From assembly GCF_017308975.1 (NCBI RefSeq), contig NZ_JADWPD010000002.1:124001-188000 (forward strand): a DNA stretch of 64,000 bases. The letters are read 5' to 3'. Shown piece by piece: positions 33,307 through 43,000 of the stretch. Numbering within the stretch: the stretch's first letter is position 1; each line of letters starts with the position of its first letter. A program made the translations under genes and the position numbers. The notes beneath the pieces were generated by a model. The model was not told the DNA's origin, made no database searches, and worked only from the letters and a program-made list of their open reading frames with translations. The DNA comes from Amycolatopsis sp. MtRt-6. GTDB taxonomy: Bacteria > Actinomycetota > Actinomycetes > Mycobacteriales > Pseudonocardiaceae.

Positions 33307-34521
33307 CTACGTCTCGGGAGAGGAGAACTCGTTCCGGGCGGTCCGCAGGCCCGACGCGCGCAACGCGGCCTGCATGGCGAACCGCGCGTCGGGATCGTCG
33401 AGGCGATCACCGAAGGCCTGCTTCAGCTGCCGCACCCGGTAGCGGACCGTCTGCGGGTGCACCGAAAGGTCGACCGCGATCTTCTCGGAGTTGCCGCCGT
33501 TCTGCAGCCAGGACAGCAGGGTCTCGCCCAGCCGGCGGCGCGTCCGCTCCGCGAACTGGTCCAGCGGGGCCAGCTCCCGCCGGGCGACCTGCTCGGCCAG
33601 CGGCGAGTCCGACAGCAGCCACAGCTCCGTCAGGTGGTCGGTGCACCACGTCACCGGCGTGTCCGGGAGCGCGCCGTCCGCCACCAGCCGCAGCGCGGTG
33701 CGCGCCCAGCGCAGGGAGTGCGCCGCCGCGCTCAGGTCCGTCGGCGGCCCCACCGCCACGCGTGTGCCGAGCCGCGTCAGGGTCTTGGCGTCCACCGGGG
33801 CAGGCAGCAGCAGGTACGGCTGGGGTGGATCGAGGTCGGCGAGGACGTCGGATCCCCACGACGTGCCGACCGTCGTTTCGGCGGCGACCGCCGCCACCTC
33901 GCGGGGCACCGGCCAGCCCGCCGCGGCCGCGAGCTCGGTGAGGACCGCGTCCGGGATCGTGCCCGGCCCGATCAGCAAGCGCAGCAGCCGCCGCCGCAGG
34001 CCTGCCCGGGTGCCCTCGATCTCCGCCCACGCCTCGCGGTGGCCGCGGCTCGACATCCGGGCGAGCTCGTCGGCGTAGCCGAACAGCATCTCGGCCAGCT
34101 GCGCCATGGCCGCCGACGACAGCCGGTGCCGCCGGCCCAGCCGCATGATCCAGCGCCAGCCGACGCGGGTGCCCACGCGGTAGGCCGCCTGCAGGTCGTC
34201 GAGGGTCCGGCCCTCGCGGGCTTCGCCCGCGCCGAGCCGGCGGCACGTCTCGTACAGCCCGTCGCGCGAAGCCAGCGGATCCTCGACGAGGTCGACGAAG
34301 AGCTCGACGGCGCACTGGACGGCGTGCCGGGTCATGCGGCCGTAGGATCCGTCGCCCGGCCGGGCGTAGACCGGGACCGCCCGCAGGACCTCCCGGACGA
34401 TTCCGTCCACCAGCGCCGGCAGGGCCGGACGCATGAGCGCGGCCAGCTCTCTGCGCCGGACGACTTCTTCGCCGACGTCTCGGGGCGCCGGGACCGGTTG
34501 CCGAGCACTGTCGCGGGACAC
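33307..34521 (-). CDS. PucR family transcriptional regulator (CdaR-like C-terminal HTH)
   Basis: A 404-residue regulator ending in the PucR-type helix-turn-helix (SEKIAVDLSVHPQTVRYRVR at about 353-372). The N-terminal region is an all-helical sensor-like domain (LDDLQAAYRVGTRVGWRW) with no known ligand. It is a clear paralogue of the protein at 51941-53188, which shares the helical region and the HPQTVRYRV motif. It is divergent from a TetR gene; the 34564-34583 repeat lies between. Confidence 0.86.
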   Translation of the reverse strand: MSRDSARQPVPAPRDVGEEVVRRRELAALMRPALPALVDGIVREVLRAVPVYARPGDGSYGRMTRHAVQCAVELFVDLVEDPLASRDGLYETCRRLGAGEAREGRTLDDLQAAYRVGTRVGWRWIMRLGRRHRLSSAAMAQLAEMLFGYADELARMSSRGHREAWAEIEGTRAGLRRRLLRLLIGPGTIPDAVLTELAAAAGWPVPREVAAVAAETTVGTSWGSDVLADLDPPQPYLLLPAPVDAKTLTRLGTRVAVGPPTDLSAAAHSLRWARTALRLVADGALPDTPVTWCTDHLTELWLLSDSPLAEQVARRELAPLDQFAERTRRRLGETLLSWLQNGGNSEKIAVDLSVHPQTVRYRVRQLKQAFGDRLDDPDARFAMQAALRASGLRTARNEFSSPET

Positions 34522-34563
34522 CAGGCTTCCTCCACCGGGGACGGCGATCGCAGCTCGTTCGGT

Positions 34564-34583
34564 GCTTTACCGGACAGTAAAGC
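34564..34583. promoter_or_regulatory. Inverted repeat GCTTTAC-N6-GTAAAGC in the PucR / TetR divergent promoter
   Basis: Two perfect 7-bp arms (34564-34570 and 34577-34583) flank CGGACA. It lies 42 bp upstream of the PucR start and 24 bp upstream of the TetR start. The dimensions suit a TetR dimer, so the TetR probably controls itself and perhaps PucR. Confidence 0.65.
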
Positions 34584-34607
34584 AAGGAGTCCGTACAGTA
34601 CACCTCC

Positions 34608-35345
34608 ATGAGCCGGCAGAGTCCCCCTGATCGATCCAGCGCTCGCCGCAGCCCCGCCGCCCGGCCCACCGACGACGAGCTGCTCGACGCCGCCCGCGCC
34701 GTGTTCGCGGAGCGGGGCTACGCCCAGGCCACCATGGGCCTGATCGCCGACCGCGCCGATTCCACGAAGCCCACCCTCTACGCGCATTTCGGGGACAAGG
34801 CCGCGCTTTTCCGCACCACCGTCCGCCGCGAGGTCGCCGCGTTGCGCGCCTGGGTGCTCAACGCGCACGAAACGGCGAACACGCGCCCGCTGGAGGAGCG
34901 CGTCCGGCTTTCGGTGATGGCCATGTTCGCCTACGCCGGAGCCCACCCGGAAAGCTTCCGGCTGCTGTTCGATTCGGCCGTCGACGAGATGTCGAACGAG
35001 CGCCGCGCGCTGGCCGATTCCATCACCACCCACGTGATCGGGCAGGTGCGCGACCACCTGCTCGCCCACGGCCGCCCGGCCGGCCCCGGCGCGGAGCTGC
35101 TCGGGGCGATGATGGTCGGCCTGGTCGGGCGGGCCGCGATGCACGTCTCCCACTCCCCCGGGCTCGACCCGATCGCCGCCGGCGAGCTGGCCACCGGGTT
35201 CGTCATGGCCGCGCTGCGCGGGCTCGACCCCGCACTGCTGGAGCGCCTCGACCGTCCTGCGGGGGTTCCGGGTGGCGAAGCCCCCGGCCCGGGGCGAAGC
35301 CCCGGATGGCACAGCCCTGACCGGGCCGGGCAGTGCGCCACCTGA
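34608..35345 (+). CDS. TetR/AcrR family regulator with a hairpin-derived C-terminal tail
   Basis: A 245-residue regulator with [23 protein letters not shown] and a C-terminal TetR_C-like domain to about residue 217. The last roughly 28 residues ([20 protein letters not shown]) are Pro/Gly-rich, unlike the rest, and are encoded by a GC-rich hairpin at 35289-35305. A shorter ancestral stop before the hairpin is plausible. It could regulate the neighbouring cutinase, PucR gene or lipid locus. It may also be the steroid repressor, but nothing in the sequence shows this. Confidence 0.84.
   Translation: MSRQSPPDRSSARRSPAARPTDDELLDAARAVFAERGYAQATMGLIADRADSTKPTLYAHFGDKAALFRTTVRREVAALRAWVLNAHETANTRPLEERVRLSVMAMFAYAGAHPESFRLLFDSAVDEMSNERRALADSITTHVIGQVRDHLLAHGRPAGPGAELLGAMMVGLVGRAAMHVSHSPGLDPIAAGELATGFVMAALRGLDPALLERLDRPAGVPGGEAPGPGRSPGWHSPDRAGQCAT
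35289..35305. repeat. GC hairpin CCGGGGC-GAA-GCCCCGG inside the TetR C-terminal coding region
   Basis: Perfect 7-bp arms with a GAA loop; the unit GGCGAAGCCCC occurs twice within about 25 bp (from about 35273). This kind of hairpin is more often intergenic in actinomycetes; here it is read through as coding sequence. Confidence 0.6.
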
Positions 35346-35524
35346 GCGTCCACACCGGACCGTTTGTCACCGGCTGAACAATTCCCGGCATCCCGGGAAA
35401 CCACCTCTTGCCGGGCTCGGCAACCACTGCGACGCTGCGATAACCGCAAGCGACGCACGTATTTCCGCTCCCACGGAAACCGCTTGCCGACCCCCTTTTC
35501 CCACACAACGAGGTGTGATCAGCC

Positions 35525-36184
35525 ATGATTCGCGTCCCCAAGAAACGCCTGTCGTCCGCCGCGGCCGCCGTCGGCCTCGCCGTCGCCGGGCTCACCGTGG
35601 CCGCCGCACCGGCCGCTTCCGCGGCGCCGTGCACCGACATCGACGTCCCGGTGGCCCGCGGCACCGGCGAACCCGGCACGCTGGGCATCATCGTCGGCGA
35701 CCCGGTCTTCTCGGCCGTGCAGAACCGCCTGCGCCCGCGGTCGGTCAGCAGCTACCGCGTCGACTACCCCGCCGACCTCGGTCAGCCCGCCTCGGTGCAG
35801 CGCGGCAACACCGACCTGGTCAACCACATCCGCACGCAGGCCGCGGCCTGCCCCCAGCAGCGCTTCATCCTCGTCGGCTACTCCCAGGGCGCGAACGTCG
35901 TCGACAACTCGATCGGCATCAGCAGCGCGGGCGCGATCGTCGGCGGCCCGATCGTCGCGACCATCCCGGCGGACCTGGCCCCCCGGATCGCGGCAATCCT
36001 GTTGTTCGGCAACCCGATCCGCGCGATCGGCCGCTCGGTCACCGGCACGTACCAGAGCCGCACGAAGGACTACTGCGAGTCCGGCGACCCGATCTGCCAG
36101 GCAGGCGGCTTCAACATCCTGGCCCACCTGAGCTACGGCGACGACGCAGGCGACGCGGCCGCCTTCGCCGCGGGCAAGGTCTGA
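35525..36184 (+). CDS. Secreted cutinase-family serine esterase
   Basis: A 219-residue protein with a signal peptide (1-34, ending AASA-A). The catalytic triad is S120 (GYSQGAN), D188 (CESGDPIC) and H201 (NILAHLSYG); cysteines at 36/109 and 184/191 can form the two cutinase disulfides. Cutinase-like proteins in mycolate bacteria (for example Rv3802c next to fadD32-pks13) act as phospholipases or thioesterases on envelope lipids. Here it opens the locus that includes an Ag85-like esterase and a Pks13-like PKS. A strong terminator follows at 36192-36219. Confidence 0.9.
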   Translation: MIRVPKKRLSSAAAAVGLAVAGLTVAAAPAASAAPCTDIDVPVARGTGEPGTLGIIVGDPVFSAVQNRLRPRSVSSYRVDYPADLGQPASVQRGNTDLVNHIRTQAAACPQQRFILVGYSQGANVVDNSIGISSAGAIVGGPIVATIPADLAPRIAAILLFGNPIRAIGRSVTGTYQSRTKDYCESGDPICQAGGFNILAHLSYGDDAGDAAAFAAGKV

Positions 36185-36191
36185 CGGAACG

Positions 36192-36219
36192 CGTGGGGCC
36201 ACCTCGAGGTGGCCCCACG
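36192..36219. terminator. Perfect 28-bp palindromic hairpin between cutinase and lipase genes
   Basis: CGTGGGGCCACCTC (36192-36205) is followed directly by its complement (36206-36219). It lies between convergent stops at 36184 and 36227, so it can terminate both transcripts. Confidence 0.85.
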
Positions 36220-36226
36220 TGTGTCC

Positions 36227-37435
36227 TCAGCAGTTCACCGGAGCCGGTTCCCCGTTGAAGCGCTTGACGATCCACTGGTGCGCGTCGGCATTGCCGGCGA
36301 GAATGCCACTGGCGTGCTCGGCCAGGTAGGTGGTCCACTGCTCACGGACCCCGGCCGCGCAGTACGCCCGGTGCAACGCTTCCGCCTGCGGGGTGTTCAC
36401 GATCTCGTCGACGCTCGCGTGGTACTGGAACACCGGCACCCGAGGCGGATTCGCGCCCAGCTTGTTCTGCGCCAGCCGTGCCTGCCACTGCGGCGTCCCC
36501 AGCGGGTTCGACGTCGTGAAATCGCTGATCTTCTTGAAGGAATAGTTCAGCAGCAGTTCCGCGGTGCACGCGTTCTTCTTCGCGTCGGCCAGCTGCTGAC
36601 GGCCCGTGTCGTTGAGAAACGAATCGAGCTTCAGGTCCGGGTAAGCCGCGTCGAGGCCGACCGCGGCGAAGGCCAGGAACCCGAAGCCGAGGTAGCCGTC
36701 GAGGCCCTTCGAGACTTCCGTCAGGTCGGCCGGCACGCCACCGGCGACGACGCCGACGACGTTCAGCTCCGGCGCGTACGTGGGCTGCTTCTCCCCGGCC
36801 CACATCGAGCCACCGCCGCCCTGCGAGTAACCCTGGAAAATCACCTTGGCACCCCGGGAAAGCCGGGTGGCCGGCAGGTCCTGCGCCGCCCGCACCGAGT
36901 CGATCACCGCCGGGCCCATGGACTGCCCGGTGATGTAGGTCGGCACGGTCGTCGGCGAATAGCCCTCGTAGTCCGTCACCGCGACCGCGTAGCCGCTCGA
37001 AAGCGAGTCGTTGATCGCGGGCTGGTCGTACAGCGTGCCGCGTTCCATCGCCTTCGACGCCGTGCACTTGAACGCCGGGCCCTGCGTGCCCACGGCGTAG
37101 CCGATGATCGGCGCCTTGGCCGGGTCCACGCCCTTGGGCACGAGGATAGTCCCGGTCACCGCGTTGCGGTTCCCGAGCGCGTTGGTCGACAGGTACATGA
37201 CCTGCCAGGCGTCGGCGTTGAGCACGTTCAGCAGCGGTACCGAGGGCCGCCAGCGGATGACGTCCCCCGGTTTCCCGGCCGGGAGCGGCGACGGCGGGGT
37301 GTAGAACGAGTCGTCGAACGGTCCGGGCAGCAGCGGCGCCGCGCCGGCGGGCGGGCTCGCGGCCGCGACACCCAGCGCCACCAGGCAGCAGGTCAGGAGC
37401 GCCGAAAGCACGGCACGACAACGGGCAGGCTTCAC
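36227..37435 (-). CDS. Secretory lipase (LIP family)
   Basis: A 402-residue exported alpha/beta hydrolase: signal peptide about 1-33, nucleophile S204 in QGYSQGGGGS, acid/His near VDEIVN and ADAHQWIV toward the C-terminus. The LIP family contains extracellular triacylglycerol lipases; six cysteines suggest disulfides. Two adjacent GTG codons are possible starts; 37435 keeps five bases after GGAGG (37441-37445). It lies 29 bp after the Ag85-like gene on the same strand. Confidence 0.88.
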   Translation of the reverse strand: MKPARCRAVLSALLTCCLVALGVAAASPPAGAAPLLPGPFDDSFYTPPSPLPAGKPGDVIRWRPSVPLLNVLNADAWQVMYLSTNALGNRNAVTGTILVPKGVDPAKAPIIGYAVGTQGPAFKCTASKAMERGTLYDQPAINDSLSSGYAVAVTDYEGYSPTTVPTYITGQSMGPAVIDSVRAAQDLPATRLSRGAKVIFQGYSQGGGGSMWAGEKQPTYAPELNVVGVVAGGVPADLTEVSKGLDGYLGFGFLAFAAVGLDAAYPDLKLDSFLNDTGRQQLADAKKNACTAELLLNYSFKKISDFTTSNPLGTPQWQARLAQNKLGANPPRVPVFQYHASVDEIVNTPQAEALHRAYCAAGVREQWTTYLAEHASGILAGNADAHQWIVKRFNGEPAPVNC

Positions 37436-37464
37436 CACAACCTCCAAACGGGGAAAGGAACCGC

Positions 37465-38436
37465 TCAGGCCGGGAGGCCGAGCGCGCCGGCGAGGACCGG
37501 CCAGGACTGGTGCAGGGCCCGCTGCCAGTACGGCCAGCTGTGGGTGCCGGGCCCGTAGTAGTCGACGGTCACCGGGATGCCCGCGGTCCGCAGGCGGTCG
37601 GTGAAGCTGCGGGAGGACATTTCCGCCGTCGACTCCAGGAAGTCCGCCTGGTTCGGCGGGTCGAGCGGCCCCGTCTGCCCGTTGCCGCAGGAGACGTAGA
37701 GCGCGGTGCCGCGCAGCTGGTCGACGTGGTCGTACGGGTTGTTGGCCGTCCAGAGCGTCTTCAAGCCGAACGCGTCGCCCCAGAGGTTGAGGTAGTTGTA
37801 GAACCCGGCGCGCGCCAGGATGCCGATGATCCAGACCGGGAGCCCCGGGTACAGCGTGTTCGGCACCCCGCTGTAGGAGGCGGCCGCGCCGAACATCCCC
37901 GGGTGCTTGAACGCGTACGCCATCGCGCCGTACCCGCCGATCGACAGCCCGGCGACCGCGCGGCGCGTGCCGCCGCGGTAACCGCGCTCGACGATCTGGC
38001 GCACTTCGGCGGTGTGGAACGTGTCCCAGTCCGGGGTGTTCCAGAGGCCGAGGTTCCACCACTTCGTGTACATCCCCGCCGCCCCGTCCGTCGGCATCAC
38101 GACCAGGACGTCCTTGGCCGCGGTGAACGCCTTGACGTCGGTGAACTGGTCCCACGAGCGGTAGTCGACCGGCTCGCAGCAGCCGTGCAGCAGGTACAGC
38201 ACCGGCCAGGTCCGGGTCGGCTGCGCCGCCCAGCCGGACGGCACGATCAGCCGCACCATCCCGGTGGTGCCCAGGGCAGGCGAGCTGATCCGCAGGTCGA
38301 CGGTCCGGGCGTCCACCCAGGTCTCCTGGACGACTTTCGCACCGTCGTCGGCCACGGCCGGGCTCGCCTGGGCCGGCGCCACGGCACCGGCGAGCAGGAG
38401 GACGACGGACAGCGCCAGCAAGGCGATCCGCTTCAT
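37465..38436 (-). CDS. Exported esterase of the antigen-85 / esterase D superfamily
   Basis: A 323-residue secreted alpha/beta hydrolase. Signal peptide 1-24 (KRIALLALSVVLLLAG then AQAS). Nucleophile S165 in AGLSIGGYGA and H299 in GPGTHSWPYW match the Ag85/S-formylglutathione hydrolase superfamily. In Mycobacteriales the equivalents transfer mycolyl chains from trehalose monomycolate and lie next to fadD32-pks13-accD4. Here it is the gene after accD in a similar set, so an acyltransferase or esterase role on the PKS lipid is plausible. True mycolyltransferase activity cannot be claimed. Confidence 0.85.
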   Translation of the reverse strand: MKRIALLALSVVLLLAGAVAPAQASPAVADDGAKVVQETWVDARTVDLRISSPALGTTGMVRLIVPSGWAAQPTRTWPVLYLLHGCCEPVDYRSWDQFTDVKAFTAAKDVLVVMPTDGAAGMYTKWWNLGLWNTPDWDTFHTAEVRQIVERGYRGGTRRAVAGLSIGGYGAMAYAFKHPGMFGAAASYSGVPNTLYPGLPVWIIGILARAGFYNYLNLWGDAFGLKTLWTANNPYDHVDQLRGTALYVSCGNGQTGPLDPPNQADFLESTAEMSSRSFTDRLRTAGIPVTVDYYGPGTHSWPYWQRALHQSWPVLAGALGLPA

Positions 38437-38446
38437 TGAGGACTCC

Positions 38447-40024
38447 TCAGAGGGGGATGTTTCCGTGTTTCCGGGCCGGCAGGCTCTGGCGTTTGGTGCG
38501 CAGCACCCGCAGCGCCCGCGCCACCTGGAGGCGGGTCTGCGACGGCGGCACGACCTGGTCGACGTAACCGCGTTCGGCGGCCAGGTAGGGGCCGCCGTGG
38601 CGCTTGCGGTACTCGTCGGTGAGCCGCCGGTGGGCCGCTTCCCGCTCCTCGGGCGGCAACCCGGCCAGCTCACGCCGGTAGAGCACGCGCGCCGCGCCTT
38701 CGGCACCCATCACCGCGATCTCCGCGGTCGGCCAGGCCAGCACGGCGTCGGCGCCGAGGTGCTTGGAGCCCATCACGGCGTAGCCACCGCCGTAGGCCTT
38801 GCGGACCACCACGGTCACCTTCGGCACGGTCGCCTCGGCGTAGGCGTAGATGAGCTTGGCGCCGCGGCGGATGATCCCGGCGCGTTCCTGGCCGGTGCCC
38901 GGCAGGTAGCCGGGGACGTCGGCCAGGGTGAGCAGCGGGATCGAAAAGGCGTCGCAGAAGCGCACGAACCGAGCGGCCTTCTCCGAGGCGTCGATGTCGA
39001 GCACCCCGGCCTGGTGCCGCGGCTGGTTCGCCACGACGCCGACCGTGTGGCCCTGCACCCGGGCGAAGGCGCAGATGATGTTGGGCGCGAAGGCACCGTG
39101 CACTTCGGTGAACTCGCCGTCGTCGACCAGTGCGGCGATCAGCTCGGCCATGTCGTAGGTCTGGTGCGGCGAGTCGGGCACGAGCCGGTCGAGCTGAAGG
39201 TCGGCGGCGGTGAGCCCGGCGCTGGTGTCGTCGGCGTAGGCGGGCGCGGGGTCAAGGTTGTTGGCGGGCAGGTAGCCGAGCAGCGTCTTGACCCAGTCGA
39301 CGGCGTCCTCCTCGTCGGCCGCCCGGTGGTGGGCGTTGCCGGCGACCTCGCTCTGCACGGCCGCGCCGCCGAGCTCCTGCGCGGTGACGTGCTCGCCGGT
39401 GACGGCGTGCACGACGTCCGGGCCGGTGACGAACATGTGCGAGGTGTCGTCGACCATCACGGTGAAGTCGGTCATCGCGGGCGCGTAGACGGCGCCGCCG
39501 GCACACGGGCCCATGATCATCGAGATCTGCGGGACGACCCCGGAGGCGTGCGCGGTCCGGCGGCCGAGCTCGGCGTAGTAGGCCAGCGAGACGACGCCTT
39601 CCTGGATCCGCGCGCCGCCGGAGTCGTTGATCCCGACGACCGGGCAGCCGATGCTCATGGCGAGGTCCATCAGCTTGAGGACCTTTTCGCCGGAGACCTC
39701 GCCGAGGCTGCCGCCGAAGACGCTGAAGTCCTGGGAGAAGACGCAGACCTGCCGCCCGTCGACGGTGCCGTGCCCGGTGACGACGCCGTCGCCCCACGGC
39801 CGGTTCGTGTCCATCCCGAACTCGGCGCACCGGTGCCGCGCGAACTGGTCGAGCTCCACGAAGGACCCGGGGTCCAGCAGCAGCCCGATCCGTTCCCGCG
39901 CGGTCAGCTTGCCCTTGGCGTGCTGCCGGTCGACGGCCCGCTTTTCGGCGATCCGCACGGCTTCGTCCTGCCGGGCGGCGAGATCGGCGATCCGGAAGGC
40001 GGTGGTCGGGGTCAGTTCGTCCAT
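38447..40024 (-). CDS. Acyl-CoA carboxylase carboxyltransferase (beta) subunit, AccD4/PccB type
   Basis: A 525-residue carboxyltransferase with the two crotonase-like halves: GINDSGGARIQEGV and MIMGPCAGGAVYAPAMTDF in the N-half (acyl-CoA site), and DVPGYLPGTGQERAGIIRRG with VVRKAYGGGYAVMGSK in the C-half (biotin site). It transfers CO2 from biotin to an acyl-CoA to give a carboxyacyl-CoA extender. Its start overlaps the PKS stop (TGATG), as accD4 follows pks13 in mycobacteria. No biotin carboxylase gene is in the window; a shared AccA is expected elsewhere. The substrate chain length is unknown. Confidence 0.9.
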   Translation of the reverse strand: MDELTPTTAFRIADLAARQDEAVRIAEKRAVDRQHAKGKLTARERIGLLLDPGSFVELDQFARHRCAEFGMDTNRPWGDGVVTGHGTVDGRQVCVFSQDFSVFGGSLGEVSGEKVLKLMDLAMSIGCPVVGINDSGGARIQEGVVSLAYYAELGRRTAHASGVVPQISMIMGPCAGGAVYAPAMTDFTVMVDDTSHMFVTGPDVVHAVTGEHVTAQELGGAAVQSEVAGNAHHRAADEEDAVDWVKTLLGYLPANNLDPAPAYADDTSAGLTAADLQLDRLVPDSPHQTYDMAELIAALVDDGEFTEVHGAFAPNIICAFARVQGHTVGVVANQPRHQAGVLDIDASEKAARFVRFCDAFSIPLLTLADVPGYLPGTGQERAGIIRRGAKLIYAYAEATVPKVTVVVRKAYGGGYAVMGSKHLGADAVLAWPTAEIAVMGAEGAARVLYRRELAGLPPEEREAAHRRLTDEYRKRHGGPYLAAERGYVDQVVPPSQTRLQVARALRVLRTKRQSLPARKHGNIPL

Positions 40025-43000
40025 CACCGCACCACCGCCCCGAGCCGCTCGGCCAGCACGTTCACGTGCGGCGGGTCGATCATCGACACGTGGTCGCCGG
40101 GCACGCGCACGACTTCGAGGTGCGCGCAGTGGGCATCCCAGCCGAGGGTGTCGTCGGTGCGCAGGTAGCGGGGGTCGAGCGCGGTGGTGAGCGGGTGCGG
40201 TTGCTCGGCCCGCAGCAGGACGACACGGCCGTCGTAGGCCGGCGGTGTGTACCGCTCGGCCACCCGCGCGTCCACATAGGACTCGTATTGGTGTTTGAGG
40301 ACACCGTCACCCAGGTCCGGCACCTGCTCGGCCAGTTTGGTCATGACCCACCGGATCTGGTCGTCCTCGTCCAGTTTCGCGAGATCCGCGCGGGGCACCG
40401 CGAAGGGCACGCCGTAGGTGCGGGAGATGTGGTCGGCGAACCGGTCGAAGCGGTCCAGCAGCTCGTCCGCCGGTGTGCCGGTGGCGGGCAGCGGCAGGAT
40501 GGTGTCGATGAGGAAGACGAGTTCGGTGCTTTCCAGGTGACGCGCGGTCTCGTAGGCGAGACAGCCGCCGAAGGACCAGCCGCCCAGCCGGTAGGGACCG
40601 TGGGGCTGGATGTCCCGGATCAGCTCGGCGTACCGGGCGGCTTTGCTTTCGACGGTGCTCCGGTCGTCGAGCCGTTCGAGCGCGTAGACCGGCGGGCCTT
40701 CCGGGAGCAGCCGGGCGAGTTCGCGGTAGACGTTGGCGGTGCCACCGGCGGGGTGGAAGAGGAAGACGGGCCCGGCGACGCCATCGCGCAGAAGGCGCAC
40801 GGGCCCGCCCCCGTGGCCTTCGAGTTCGGCGCGCAGGAGATCGGCCATCGCGGCAACGGTGGGGGTGGCGAAGAGTAGGTTTTGATCGGGAACGGCGGCG
40901 AGGTGTTCGGCAAGGGCCGCCCACAACTGCCGGGCCTGGGCGGGGTCGCCGCCGAAGTGCTCGTGGACGTTCGGTTCGGCCCCACCGAGGACGGCACGCC
41001 AGTGCCGGGCGACCCAGCGCTCGGCGGGATCCCGCGGCCCGGTGACCACGGAGGAGGCGGCCCCGCCCCGCTCGGCGGAGGCCCGCCCGACGGCGCCGCC
41101 CGGCAAAGCCGGCCTGTCGGCCGCCTGCCCGGCGGGGTCCCGAACCCCGGCCGCCGCCGGCCCAGCCTGCGCGTCCGCCCCGAACCCGGCCTGCTCCGCA
41201 AGATGCCCGGCCAGCTCGGCCAAACTGGCCCCCCGCAGCAGCAACGGTATCGGCAACGGCAGCCCGAAGTCCCGTTCCACCGCACCCCGAGCCCGCATCG
41301 CCGACAGCGAATCCAGCCCCAGCCGCGTCAACGGCACCGTCCGGTCGACCTCCGCCAGCCCCAGCAGATCCGCCACCAACCCCGCCAAGTGGTCACCGAT
41401 CGCCGCGCGGGCCGCCTCCGGTGTCCCCGTACGCAGCGCGCCCAAACCGTCCCATGTGGACGGTGGCGCCGCCGGCGAGAACAGGCCGAAGAACGGCCGC
41501 TCCCCCAGCCGCGGGAAGAGCTCCAGCACCGTCCCCGCGTCCACCCGGGCCACCCCCGTCGCCGCGCGGTCGCGCGCCAGCACGAACTCCAGCGCCGACA
41601 ACGCTTCCTCCGTGCCGAGCGGGGCGAGCACCGGGTTGGCCGACCCGGCCGCCGCGCCCACCTCACCCCACGCACCCCAGCCGATCGTCGCCGCCGGGAG
41701 GCCCTGGGCGCGGCGCCACGCGACCAGCGCGTCGGCCCACGCGTTCGCTGTCGCGTACGCCGCCTGGCCCGGCGAGCCGAACAACGCTGCCGCCGACGAA
41801 TACACCAGCCACCAGTCGAGGTCGTGTCCGGCCGTCGCCTCGTGCAGGCGCCAGGCACCCAGTGCCTTCGGGCGCCAGACGGCCTCGATCGCGTCGGCGT
41901 CGAGGCCGATCGCGGCGCCGTCGGCCAGGACGCCGGCGGCGTGCAGCACCCCGCGCAGCGGCACGCCCCCTTCGACGGCCACCGCGACCAGGGTCTCGGC
42001 CGTGCCCGGCGCGGCGATGTCGCCCGGTACCACCCGGACGTCGGCACCCAGCTCGCCGAGCCCGGGATCGGCGGCGTGCCTGCTGTTCAGCACCAGCCGC
42101 GTCGCGCCGCGCGCGGCCAGCCACTTCGCCGCCGCCAGGCCGAGGCCGCCGAGGCCGCCGGTGATGACGTACGCGCCGTCGCGGACCGGCTCCCGCAACG
42201 GGTCACCCGGAGCGGGCCGGACCAGCCGCCGCGCGTACCGCACGCCGCCGCGCCAGGCGATTTCGTCGTCCGGCCCGTCCGCGCGGACCTCGTCCCGCAG
42301 CCGGTCGGTCCCGTCGACGTGGCTCACCCGCAGTTCGGGGTGCTCGAACGCCAGCACGCGCACGAGCCCGCGCAGCGCGGCGAGCCCGGGATCGCCCCGC
42401 TCCCCCGGCTCGACGGCGTGCGCACCCGTGCTCACCAGCCACAACCTCGGCGCCACCGGCAGTTCGGCCAGTTCGGCGACGACGCCGGACAGCGTCTCGA
42501 CCAGCCGTGCGCCGCGCGCGGGATCGGGCTCGCCCGCGCCGCCGAGCAGGGCGAGGACCGCGGCCGGTTCCCCGTCGCGCAGGAGTTTCGCGAGTTCGGG
42601 GCGGTCGCCGAGGCGGGCGGTCCGGACGTCTTCACCCGCGAACTCCCGGTCGTCATCGGACAGCACGATCCACCGGTGTGCGCGGGGGCGCCCCCCGTTT
42701 TCCACTCTACCGGCCGGCACCGACAATTCCGGTGCCGCGGGCAGCGGCACCGGCTGCCAGGCCGCCTCGAACAGCAGCCGTGGCAACGCCGCGTCGCGGA
42801 AGGGGCGGCAGTAGACGTCACGGAACTCGACCAGGACGACGTCGGCGTCGTCGACCAGCTGAACGCTGCCGAGCACGCCGTCGCCGGACTCCTGGAGCAC
42901 GGCGTCCACCCGCACGCCGCGGCGCGGATCGCCGGCGACCACGACTTCGCCCACGCTGAGCGGCAGGTACAGGGCGTCCGCCTCGCCGACGGCCGCGGCC

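Noticed and set aside
34608..35345. Assigning this TetR as KstR2
   Set aside because: Its divergent promoter carries GCTTTAC-N6-GTAAAGC, which differs from the steroid operators, and no sequence feature links it to HIP-CoA.
37465..38436. True mycolyltransferase (antigen 85)
   Set aside because: Superfamily motifs are present, but they are shared with esterase D-type enzymes and nothing in the sequence proves mycolyl transfer.
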